A stretch of DNA of 12,228 nucleotides from an uncultured Oscillospiraceae bacterium (GTDB taxonomy: Bacteria > Bacillota > Clostridia > Oscillospirales > Oscillospiraceae). This document shows, one piece after another, positions 1 through 6,466 of the stretch (positions within the stretch are counted from its first letter, which is position 1; each line of letters starts with the position of its first letter). The notes under the pieces are model-generated. The model ran no database searches. It was not told the origin of the DNA and saw only the letters and a list, made by a program, of their open reading frames with translations. The translations under genes were made by a program, and so were the position numbers. The stretch is from NCBI GenBank assembly GCA_900754515.1, contig CAAEDD010000181.1:1-12228 (forward strand), given 5' to 3'.

Positions 1-113
1 CCGTAGTTCAGTGGTACTACCCTCCCACCCAGGTTGCCCCGTGCCCGGCACAACCCTGCCTGTCCTTCATTCAAAGTGCAGTGATGAAAACAGAGTTCAC
101 ATCTGGTGCTCAT
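1..113 (-). CDS. amrS: AmmeMemoRadiSam system radical SAM enzyme, N-terminal fragment (runs off window)
   Basis: Only the first 37 codons are in the window; the gene continues beyond the left edge. The minus-strand translation starts MSTRCELCFHHC and continues with an EGQAGLCRARGN segment and VVPLNYG. This gives cysteines C5, C8, C12 and C22 (C-x2-C-x3-C-x9-C), which matches the N-terminal cysteine module of the AmmeMemoRadiSam radical SAM enzymes that precedes their CxxxCxxC cluster motif; the latter would lie outside the window. The ATG (113-111) overlaps the TGA of the upstream fused gene as ATGA, so the two are probably translationally coupled. An AAGGTGG ribosome binding site sits inside the end of the upstream gene, about 10 bases before the ATG. 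The family is widespread in anaerobes and archaea, and its substrate is not settled. The identification rests on the cysteine pattern, the flanking residues and the neighbouring gene. Confidence 0.85.
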   Translation of the reverse strand, partial: MSTRCELCFHHCTLNEGQAGLCRARGNLGGRVVPLNY

Positions 114-1498
114 ACATGCCGCACCACCTTAAAGCGCTGGATTTTACAGGGCTCGCCCGGGTGTATTCCGCCCTTCTTCCGGGCAATGTCCAGCTGCTGC
201 TCCACAGTGTCGACTCCGTCAAGGTCCGGCAGAAGCAGGCCCCGCCGTCCGCCGCTGGAAACAATTACTCCGTAAACCCCTGGGTTCAGCTGATCTGGCG
301 AATCCACGGTCTCCGGATCACCCATCACGTCCACGCTATACTCCAGCTCATCCAGTTCGTCGGCTCGCACCGGCGGAAAACGTGGATCTCTTGTTCCGGC
401 GGACACGGCATTGTTGACAATCTCCAGAGCCAGATTATTTTCGGTAGCTGCAATGGTGCCGATGCAACCACGCAATCCACCGTCGATATGCAGCGAGACG
501 AAAGCCCCTGCCGCATGTTCCGTCAGTTCCTCCGGAAGTTTATCCGGAAGTTTTCCCAGCCTGCGTCCCGTACGCACATAAGTTTCCAGGGACAGTCGCG
601 CCAAACGTACCCAGGCATCTTCATTGGCCCGCCGCTTCTCCACGCGTTCATGCCTGGCTTTTTCACAGGCTGCTGCAAAGCATCGGCTCTCGTCCCGGTA
701 AGTAACCGGGAACAGTGCCACCGCATACCCTACGCCAAAATTTCCCTCGTGGCTCAACAACTGCGGCTTTACGGCCAGTCCATCCAGGGCACCTGCCATC
801 ATCTGAAAGGAGCGCAGGCCGCACTCCGCCGCCCTCTGACAGAGGGATGAGTCCATGGTAAGGAAGTCCAGAAAATTTCCGGAAGCCATGGTTTCAGTCA
901 CCGCCTCGTCAAATACCGGTCCCTCCGGTGCATAGCCGTAAGGGCCGTCGGCCTTCAGCTTGTGGGACAAATCGCCGCTGGCAACGAATACAGCCCGTCG
1001 GCCCAGAGCCTCAACGGCTTTTGCCACACACCGGCCCATTCTATAATGATCCAGAGGTGGAAAACCAGAAAGGCCAATGCGAACAATTGGGCAGTTTACA
1101 CCTGCCTTTTGCAGAAAATACAGGGGTATCAGCACACCGTGATCCAGCTTTGGGTCATGCTGTCCAAGCGTACCGGCATCTATTCCCTCGGCCTTTGCCC
1201 GGCGCACTATCTCCTCCCGCAGTTGGGTGTCATACCTTGCCTCTATATGCACCTGAGGCGCTCCAAAGGCAGACATATCACCTGCCGCGCCGCTGCCAGG
1301 TGAAATATGAAAATAGTCACTGTACATAACCGTGTGAGGCGAGGCCACAATGAGCACCTCCGGCTCCCATCCGGCAACCTGCTCGGCCGCGTTCCTCATT
1401 GCGCGGTCTGTGGCGGCAATCTTCCGCTCCCTTCCCCGTCCCACTTCCGGCAGCAGCACCGGCGGGTGGGGAGTCAAAATGGCGCCAAGTATCGGCAT
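110..1498 (-). CDS. amrA: AmmeMemoRadiSam fusion protein: MEMO/LigB-like domain plus AMMECR1 domain
   Basis: A 462-residue two-domain protein. Residues 1-265 resemble the MEMO / class III extradiol dioxygenase (LigB-like) fold: LTPHPP near residue 9, SPHT with His55, KLDHGV with His120 and SGDLSH with His179, all plausible metal or active-site histidines. Residues 285-462 are an AMMECR1 domain with the hallmark LRGCIGT at 342-348 and a GTRDPRFPP segment at 368-376. In many genomes these are separate proteins B and A; here they are one chain. The start at 1498 is chosen because a GGAGAG site lies just upstream (about 1505-1513) and the protein then opens with the conserved MPILGAILTPHPP. The reading frame stays open to 1870, but that extension would cross a terminator and another gene. 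A possible -10 (TATACT on the minus strand, 1541-1546) lacks a good -35. The gene is followed by the radical SAM partner. Biochemical role is unknown; a cytosolic modification system is the usual guess. Confidence 0.9.
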   Translation of the reverse strand: MPILGAILTPHPPVLLPEVGRGRERKIAATDRAMRNAAEQVAGWEPEVLIVASPHTVMYSDYFHISPGSGAAGDMSAFGAPQVHIEARYDTQLREEIVRRAKAEGIDAGTLGQHDPKLDHGVLIPLYFLQKAGVNCPIVRIGLSGFPPLDHYRMGRCVAKAVEALGRRAVFVASGDLSHKLKADGPYGYAPEGPVFDEAVTETMASGNFLDFLTMDSSLCQRAAECGLRSFQMMAGALDGLAVKPQLLSHEGNFGVGYAVALFPVTYRDESRCFAAACEKARHERVEKRRANEDAWVRLARLSLETYVRTGRRLGKLPDKLPEELTEHAAGAFVSLHIDGGLRGCIGTIAATENNLALEIVNNAVSAGTRDPRFPPVRADELDELEYSVDVMGDPETVDSPDQLNPGVYGVIVSSGGRRGLLLPDLDGVDTVEQQLDIARKKGGIHPGEPCKIQRFKVVRHV

Positions 1499-1587
1499 AT
1501 AGTTCTCTCCTTTCCTGCAACTAAAACAACTCTTATAAGCAGTATAACACAGTAAGCTAAGCAGTAAAAGACAGCCTTTAAAATATG

Positions 1588-1620
1588 AAAAAAACAACCG
1601 GCTGCTTTGTGACAGCCGGT
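1588..1620 (-). terminator. Intrinsic terminator of the small three-cysteine protein gene
   Basis: On the minus strand a perfect 8-bp stem ACCGGCTG/CAGCCGGT (1613-1620 with 1597-1604) encloses an 8-base loop and is followed by TG and then seven T (1594-1588). It lies about 40 bases after the stop codon at 1662, so it ends that gene and separates it from the AmmeMemoRadiSam operon. Confidence 0.88.
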
Positions 1621-1661
1621 AATGTAGAAGCAGCGGGATGAACGGAGCGGGCTTTACAGCG

Positions 1662-2153
1662 TTATATATATGGGTTCGCTTCCGGCAGTACCCAAGGTAT
1701 GAGCGCATATATTTCCAACTGCAAAACAGGACTTTGGAAACCGTCTTCCACCAGACAACATTTTTCTTGAAAACATACGTCAAAGCCTTTTGAAACCGAA
1801 TAAGTTTTTGATGCCTCCCAATAAAAAGTTTCTGTACCTTCTGTTTCGGAAAGTATTTTTGTCCAGGCACTTTCTCCGGTTAAAAGCGTTCCACATAAGT
1901 GATAGAATCCCCCATATATCAACAGGCCATCCGAATTTACCGCATTGACATATACTTCCGTCGGCTTTTTCATGTCAATTCCGATGGAATCAAAAAAGCG
2001 TTTCACTTCATCAGGCATGCTATCCGCTGCCTTTTCGAAGTTTCTGCAGCCGGAACAGCCGCAAGCCTGACTGAGCCTTTTCAGGTTTTTGTAAATTGCT
2101 CTGGTTTTTTCTGTATTGATATTTAACCGAAAATGGCCAAAACTTATATCCAT
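1662..2153 (-). CDS. Uncharacterised small protein with an N-terminal C-x-C-x2-C motif
   Basis: A 163-residue soluble protein with no signal peptide or membrane segment. Its clearest feature is ACGCSGCRNFEKA at residues 30-42 (cysteines 31, 33 and 36), preceded by a beta-type segment and followed by a DEVKRFFDSIGIDMKKPTEV stretch. From memory this pattern recurs in small hypothetical proteins of Firmicutes, but I know no function. The three clustered cysteines could bind a metal or be redox active; that is inference. Further cysteines at about 126, 131 and 132 could add ligands. The ATG at 2153 is preceded by GGAG with a 7-base spacer. The gene is monocistronic: it has its own terminator downstream, and only a decayed region lies upstream. 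Confidence 0.8.
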   Translation of the reverse strand: MDISFGHFRLNINTEKTRAIYKNLKRLSQACGCSGCRNFEKAADSMPDEVKRFFDSIGIDMKKPTEVYVNAVNSDGLLIYGGFYHLCGTLLTGESAWTKILSETEGTETFYWEASKTYSVSKGFDVCFQEKCCLVEDGFQSPVLQLEIYALIPWVLPEANPYI

Positions 2154-2217
2154 GTTTTCACTCCAGGAACTGGTTGATATACATTATCCCAGCAGCATTC
2201 TCTGTTTATATAATCTG

Positions 2218-2521
2218 TTATATTATTTGAAGTCCTCTATCCTTCTTTAACCAGTTTCCATCACAATCTATTTCATATAAAATTTCTTTAAAATCGTATA
2301 GTTTTTCGCAGAACCGTGTGACTGCGCAACACGGCCAAGGCCTTGTATCCATATACAGTAAAGTCGGCAAAATTGCTGCTGGGTCAGTATCGCCAGCAAA
2401 GGCAAGAGAGATAGCTGTATCATAGAGTTCAATTTGCACTGAAAGTACTTTGCAGCCATCATTGTAGCTGAGTCAATGCATAATGCATTTTGATTAAGAT
2501 GTCATATGGCCGGTTATTCAT
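2218..2521 (-). pseudogene. Possible frameshifted remnant of a small unknown gene
   Basis: From an ATG at 2521 the minus strand reads MNNRPYDILIKMHYALTQLQ and then meets a stop. In the -1/+1 frame, starting at about 2470, the text continues YNDGCKVLSVQIELYDTAIS and runs open to a TAA at 2218, ending in KKDRGLQII. Joined by one indel near 2465-2475 this gives one continuous, protein-like product of about 100 residues. I do not recognise the family. The alternative is two unrelated chance open frames. No convincing ribosome binding site is visible (only a weak GTGGA before the ATG). Confidence 0.25.
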
Positions 2522-2833
2522 AGAATCCACTGTATGTGGCCCATTTCAATATTTGTAATGCAAGTGCCGTTTTATAATACCGTATATATTTGATGTTTAA
2601 CTGCTTTCAGCATATCATCTTTATCCAGTCCTTGTCAATGAGCCTTACGGTAGAGCGCTATATGCAGGGTTCTCCTGCCGTCTTCCGGTGTCGTAGAAGA
2701 GCCCGCTCCCTTATTTCAAAAGTGCAGCATATCGTTCCTTTGCAGTATATACCCAGCCCCACAGATTCTTAAGCTTACACCTCTGTCTATGTATTTTCGG
2801 GGTAATAACAGCCATGACTTGAAAGACGTCCCG
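2522..2833. other. Gene-free stretch with no recognisable content
   Basis: No open frame in this roughly 310-base stretch looks like a protein on either strand, and I see no RNA gene, terminator or repeat. A plus-strand frame at 2590-2772 has an implausible composition and no ribosome binding site. Together with the flanking broken genes it looks like decayed intergenic sequence. Confidence 0.5.
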
Positions 2834-3212
2834 ATGCATATTAAACTATCTTTGTCGGAACCCTATGGAATTTATGGGCAGAAAGCGGCCTCTTTCCGGC
2901 AGAGCACCAAGTGCTGAAATGGAGGTAAACTTTCTGTGCAGTTCCCCGCCTACTCGGGAGGAAATTTTTTAGAAAAAGCAGCAACAGCTCCATATGTACG
3001 CCGCAGTAATGGTTCTTCCTGAAAAGCAGGCTAGGCGTGTATATGCCCGCTTCTATCTGGAAATGGATCCCACGGAGATTGCCAGGGCTGAAGGAATTCA
3101 TGCAAGCCGCAGTTCCGCCAGTATCAGAAGTGGCCTGCAAAATCTGCCCAAAGTTTTTCTCAGTTCTTCCCGGCAAGCCGAGCATGTATCCGGCTTCCCT
3201 GCTGCCAGGTAA
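2834..3212 (+). pseudogene. Decayed sigma-70 region 4-like (HTH) gene remnant
   Basis: The frame through 2994-3212 encodes VMVLPEKQARRVYARFYLEM and then DPTEIARAEGIHASRSSASIRSGLQNL. This is the LPEKQARR…EIARAEG helix-turn-helix of sigma-70 region 4-like proteins found on Firmicute conjugative and other mobile elements. In the same frame upstream (from about 2919), SSPPTREEIF is interrupted by TAG at 2970 and then continues KKQQQLHMYAAV; the EEI(F/Y)…L motif is the expected preceding segment, so TAG reads as a nonsense mutation. A likely N-terminus, MHIKLSLSEPYGIYGQKAASFR from 2834, is in a different frame, implying a further indel near 2900-2918. The intact family is roughly 110-150 residues. 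It is probably non-functional and marks past insertion or loss of a mobile element. The C-terminal half is well supported; the 5' boundary is uncertain. Confidence 0.6.
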
Positions 3213-3289
3213 TCTGAATCAGCAAATTTCTCGTATCTCATATTATGAAACAGTACAGGTCTTTTTAAGCTATTGATAATTTTTAGATT

Positions 3290-3319
3290 TTGAATTATAC
3301 TTTTAGAGGTTTGTATTCT
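3290..3319 (+). promoter_or_regulatory. Candidate promoter of the lysR gene
   Basis: TTGAAT (3290-3295) and TATTCT (3314-3319) are separated by 18 bases, a fair match to a vegetative promoter, about 85 bases before the regulator's ATG. The region is AT-rich, so a chance match is possible. The rest of 3213-3401 holds no gene. Confidence 0.3.
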
Positions 3320-3401
3320 GTGCGGTATATCTCTCAACGTTCATATCCGGGCAAAGTATACGTTCGATGGCCATAAGCTCACATAAAGTAAAGGATAAAA
3401 A

Positions 3402-4274
3402 ATGGATATTAAGCAACTGGAATATTTTGTTGAAGTTTGCAGGTATATGAGCTTTACAAAAGCAGCTGCAAGTCAGTATATTTCCCAGCAGGGTATGAGC
3501 AAAAGCATCAGGCGGATGGAGGAAGAGTTGGGCGTTGAGTTGTTCCAGCGTACATCATCTGCCTTGCAGCTTACTGATTATGCCGAGTGCTTCCTTCCTT
3601 ATGCAAAGGAGATAGTACGCAACTGGCATTTTTCCATCAATGATTTGAATCTGCTCAGGAATACTCAAAACGGTTTTCTGCACGTGGGCATATCTCACGG
3701 TTTTGTCAACATTTTACCCACTGATCTGCTCACTGAGTTCAGCCGCTCCAATCCAAAGTTCACTATGCGTATGAACGAATACAGTGACTATGAACTGGAT
3801 CGCGCTCTTATTTCGGGTCTTGTAGACGTTGCTTTCTGCATAATGCCTGTTGACGAAACCAAAATCACCATACATCACGTGCATAAAGAAAATACCTTTT
3901 ATATGCTCAGTGAAAAGCATCCCTTGGCGCAACAGGAATCATTGGATTTGGGTCAGCTTAAAGACGAGCTGTTTATGGGCTTTGGCGCTGACAACAAGGG
4001 ACATGTTGTCTTTTATGAGCGCTGCCGTAAGGCAGGTTTTGAGCCCAAGTTCGCCATTATGAGTCAGGATATGAATATGATAAAAGAGCTGTGCCGTAAT
4101 AATATGGGCATAGGCTTTTACGTCGGAGACAGGAATAAACGGATAGAGGGTATAAAAATCATTCCCGATACCTGCTGGGAATGGGGCTATGAAATTGGGA
4201 TATGCACATCCAAAGGCAGAAAGCCCAGCAAATCAGCGGAGATTTTTATAGAAAAAATGAAGAAATGGGGCTGA
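3402..4274 (+). CDS. LysR-type transcriptional regulator
   Basis: A 290-residue protein of normal length for the family. Residues 1-60 form the winged helix-turn-helix: MDIKQLEYFVEV, SFTKAAASQYISQQGMSKSI (recognition helix about 28-38) and the typical ELGVELFQRT. Residues 90-285 form the periplasmic-binding-protein-like effector domain, beginning GFLHVGISHG, with DVAFCI near 142 and GIGFYVGD near 236. AAGGA (3391-3395) lies 6 bases before the ATG. It is transcribed in the same direction as the reductase/transporter operon that begins 203 bases downstream and is separated from it by a terminator. LysR regulators usually sit divergent from their target, so the tandem layout is less usual, but it is the only regulator nearby and very probably controls the operon in response to its substrate. 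The ligand is unknown. Autoregulation is likely but not shown. Confidence 0.93.
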   Translation: MDIKQLEYFVEVCRYMSFTKAAASQYISQQGMSKSIRRMEEELGVELFQRTSSALQLTDYAECFLPYAKEIVRNWHFSINDLNLLRNTQNGFLHVGISHGFVNILPTDLLTEFSRSNPKFTMRMNEYSDYELDRALISGLVDVAFCIMPVDETKITIHHVHKENTFYMLSEKHPLAQQESLDLGQLKDELFMGFGADNKGHVVFYERCRKAGFEPKFAIMSQDMNMIKELCRNNMGIGFYVGDRNKRIEGIKIIPDTCWEWGYEIGICTSKGRKPSKSAEIFIEKMKKWG

Positions 4275-4325
4275 GCCCCATACGGCCGGAGCCTTTATTT
4301 CCCCGGCAATAATGGACCCGGTATC

Positions 4326-4366
4326 AGCACCGTTCACAACCTTTGGTTGTGGACGGTGCTCTTTTT
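4326..4366 (+). terminator. Intrinsic terminator after the lysR gene
   Basis: A 16-bp stem (4326-4341 with 4345-4360, one G-T pair) closes a 3-base TTT loop and is followed by CTTTTTATT. It begins about 50 bases after the regulator's stop and separates its transcript from the reductase operon. Confidence 0.93.
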
Positions 4367-4390
4367 ATTGCTGTTAAATCACTGACAATC

Positions 4391-4408
4391 CTGATATATT
4401 TATAACAG
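4391..4408 (+). promoter_or_regulatory. Inverted repeat, candidate LysR operator
   Basis: CTGATATATTTATAACAG is an AT-rich imperfect palindrome (7 of 9 positions symmetric, CTG…CAG ends). It contains T-N11-A spacings typical of LysR-family boxes and sits directly upstream of the best promoter candidate of the reductase operon. AT-rich DNA yields such matches easily, so this is a suggestion only. Confidence 0.3.
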
Positions 4409-4436
4409 TGAAAACAATCAAAGAGCAAAACATAAT
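4408..4436 (+). promoter_or_regulatory. Candidate promoter of the reductase/transporter operon
   Basis: GTGAAA (4408-4413) and CATAAT (4431-4436) are spaced by 17 bases; the -10 matches 5 of 6 and the -35 4 of 6 consensus positions. A start near 4443 would leave a leader of about 35 bases. The weak -35 fits a promoter that needs an activator, consistent with LysR control. Confidence 0.35.
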
Positions 4437-4447
4437 AAAAAGAGAAT

Positions 4448-4468
4448 AGGAGGCTGCTTTAAGCAGGA
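4448..4468 (+). promoter_or_regulatory. Double ribosome binding site with a small hairpin before the first reductase gene
   Basis: A consensus AGGAGG (4448-4453) lies 24 bases before the ATG, too far for normal use, while a weaker AGGA (4465-4468) has a good 9-base spacer. Between them CTGC/GCAG (4454-4457 with 4463-4466, roughly) can pair as a short hairpin that would bring the strong site close to the start but sequester part of the weak one. Confidence 0.35.
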
Positions 4469-4477
4469 ACAAAGGCT

Positions 4478-6457
4478 ATGTACAAAATTAAGTATCCGAG
4501 TTTGTTTAGTCCCCTTAAGTTGGGGAAAGTCATCCTCAGAAACCGCATTTTTGCGGCACCAACGGGTTACTGTGATCTGACCCGGGAGAATATAGCTACG
4601 GAGCCTCTGATGGCGTACTATGAGGCAAAGGCAAGAGGCGGCGCTGCTGTTGTGCACGTGGGTGAAGCCTACATCGATTCCAAGCACGGCGTGGATATTC
4701 CAAAATATCTGGCCCTTGATACTGATGAATGTGTTTCCCCTCTGGCTACCGTGGCTGATGCCATTGCAAAACATGGCGCCATTCCTTCCATAGAGCTCAT
4801 GCATGCCGGCATGTTCTCCAGCCAGTCCTTTGTGGAAGGCAATCAGATTTGGGCTCCCAGTGAAACCAGAGTCTCCGGCACAAAGGCCGGCGCCCGCCTG
4901 GGTGGAGCTCTCATCCCCGAGATGCCCGAAGAAGTCATATACCAGATAATAGAGCAGTATGCCCAGGCAGCATTGCGTGTTCAGAAAGCAGGCTTCAGAA
5001 TGGTACTGCTCCACGGCGGACATGGCTGGCTGCTCAACCAGTTCCTCTCCCCCCTGGTCAATCACCGCACCGACAAGTGGGGCGGCAGTCCTGAGAACAG
5101 AGCACGCTTCGCCGTGATGGTCTGTGACCGTATAAAAGAAGTTTGCGGCAAGGACTTCCTTATCGACTTCCGTATAAGTGCCGATGAGGTCAACTCTGTG
5201 GGTTACCACATTGATACCGGTATTGAAATAGCCAAGGCCATGGATGGCCACTGCGACATTATCCACTGCTCCTGCGGTAACCATGAAGTCATCGAGTCCT
5301 TCGTTGTAATGCATCCCTCCATGTTCCTGCCTGACGGCGCAAATCTCCGTTTTGCAGCGGAGATAAAGAAGCATGTCAAGACACCGGTGGCAAGCGTCGG
5401 AGCTTTCAATGAGCCGGCCATGATGGACAAGCTCATTGCCGATGGAGTTATTGATGTAATCGAAATAGCCAGAGGCCTGATTGCCGACCCCGATATGCCC
5501 AACAAAGCACGTGCCGGAAAGGACTGCGACATAAACGAGTGCCTGCGCTGCTACACATGCTTCAGCCAGCTGATCACCACCGGGCAGTACGGCTGTGCCA
5601 TTAACCCCATAATTGGTCGTGAGCTGGAAAACAAATATGATATCCCCGCTACTCACAAGTGCAAGGTAGTGGTTATAGGCGGCGGTATAGGCGGCATGGA
5701 AGCTGCTCTGGACTGCGCCAAACGTGGCCACAAGGTAACGCTGCTGGAGAAAGGCAGCCAGTTGGGCGGCGTGCTTCTGATAGAGGATGAGGTATCTTTC
5801 AAGTCCAAACTCAAGCAGTACATCCAGCGTCAGGCTCAGCGCTGCCTGGACAATCCGGACATCGACGTGCGTCTGAACACTGAGGCTACAGCGGAGCTGG
5901 TCTCCTCCCTGGAGCCCGATGCTGTTATAGCTTGCCTTGGTTCAAAGCCCTCAGTTCCCAAGTATATTCCCGGCTGGGACGGCAAGAACGTAATGAACGC
6001 CGAATACGCCTACACCCATCTCAACGAGATCGGCCAGCAGGTCGTCGTTATCGGCGGCGGTCTTGTAGGTTCCGAGCTGGCAATCCATCTGGCTCAGAAT
6101 GGCCGCCAGGTAACTCTCATGCATCGCCATGAGGAGATCAAGTTCGGTGCAAACGGACTTCATGGGCAGGCTGTGAACGAGCAGATAAAGATTCTCAAAA
6201 TTAACACCGCCATGTCCACCAGCCCTGTTGAGATAACCGAAGAGGGCGTGCTTGGCCGCAGCGCCCAGGGCGACACCTTCTACAAGGCAGACACCGTAAT
6301 CTATGCTGTTGGCCAGAAGCCTCTGGCAGACGAGGCTGAGCAATTCCGTTTCTGCGCTCCCGAATTCTACATAGTCGGCGACTGCGGAACTCCTGCCACT
6401 ATCTATCAGGCCACCAGCCAGGCATATTACGCAGCACGGGACATCGGTCGTATCTGA
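4478..6457 (+). CDS. OYE-family NAD(P)H:flavin enoate-type reductase with 4Fe-4S and FAD/NAD domains (first paralogue)
   Basis: A 659-residue cytosolic flavoenzyme built like 2,4-dienoyl-CoA reductase, trimethylamine dehydrogenase and BaiCD/BaiH. Residues 6-345 are the FMN-binding barrel: LRNRIFAAP near 19, IELMHAG at 105-111, HGGHGWLLNQFLSP at 179-192, RTDKWGGSPENRARF at 197-211 and ARGLIADPD at 331-339, whose Arg332 likely binds FMN phosphate. Cysteines 355, 358, 361 and 373 (C-x2-C-x2-C-x11-C, then INPIIGRE) form a TMADH-like 4Fe-4S site. GGGIGG at 401-406 and VVVIGGGLVGSE near 522 are the two nucleotide-binding folds, and YIVGDCGTPATIYQA near 631 closes the FAD site. His179 and His182 are present, but the tyrosine that normally follows (HGY) is Trp184, so the usual proton donor is missing. 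It probably reduces a C=C bond of an unsaturated small molecule with NAD(P)H; the substrate cannot be told. It is the first gene of a four-gene operon. Confidence 0.93.
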   Translation: MYKIKYPSLFSPLKLGKVILRNRIFAAPTGYCDLTRENIATEPLMAYYEAKARGGAAVVHVGEAYIDSKHGVDIPKYLALDTDECVSPLATVADAIAKHGAIPSIELMHAGMFSSQSFVEGNQIWAPSETRVSGTKAGARLGGALIPEMPEEVIYQIIEQYAQAALRVQKAGFRMVLLHGGHGWLLNQFLSPLVNHRTDKWGGSPENRARFAVMVCDRIKEVCGKDFLIDFRISADEVNSVGYHIDTGIEIAKAMDGHCDIIHCSCGNHEVIESFVVMHPSMFLPDGANLRFAAEIKKHVKTPVASVGAFNEPAMMDKLIADGVIDVIEIARGLIADPDMPNKARAGKDCDINECLRCYTCFSQLITTGQYGCAINPIIGRELENKYDIPATHKCKVVVIGGGIGGMEAALDCAKRGHKVTLLEKGSQLGGVLLIEDEVSFKSKLKQYIQRQAQRCLDNPDIDVRLNTEATAELVSSLEPDAVIACLGSKPSVPKYIPGWDGKNVMNAEYAYTHLNEIGQQVVVIGGGLVGSELAIHLAQNGRQVTLMHRHEEIKFGANGLHGQAVNEQIKILKINTAMSTSPVEITEEGVLGRSAQGDTFYKADTVIYAVGQKPLADEAEQFRFCAPEFYIVGDCGTPATIYQATSQAYYAARDIGRI

Positions 6458-6466
6458 GGAGTAATC

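Noticed and set aside
3..35. tRNA-like stretch on the plus strand (GTAGTTCAGTGGTA resembles a tRNA-Gly D-arm, with CCC where an anticodon might fall)
   Set aside because: The D-stem and anticodon stem do not pair properly and there is no T-arm. The same bases read on the minus strand encode the conserved N-terminus of the radical SAM enzyme.
11..850. 279-codon plus-strand frame opposite the AMMECR1 gene
   Set aside because: It lies antisense to two conserved coding regions and shows no protein-like domain.
1499..1870. In-frame upstream extension of the MEMO/AMMECR1 fusion by 124 codons
   Set aside because: It would cross the terminator at 1588-1620 and overlap the unknown three-cysteine gene. 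The start at 1498 has a good ribosome binding site and a conserved N-terminus.
2475..2489. Perfect short palindrome AATGCAT-A-ATGCATT
   Set aside because: Only 15 bases, AT-rich, in decayed sequence and not repeated elsewhere in the window; no role can be supported.
2841..3185. 114-codon minus-strand frame over the sigma-like remnant
   Set aside because: The plus strand carries the recognisable sigma region 4 text; this frame is its complement.
4418..5731. 437-codon open frame on the minus strand opposite the first reductase
   Set aside because: It mirrors the codon pattern of the plus-strand gene, has no recognisable motif and ignores the promoter/terminator layout; it is a shadow.
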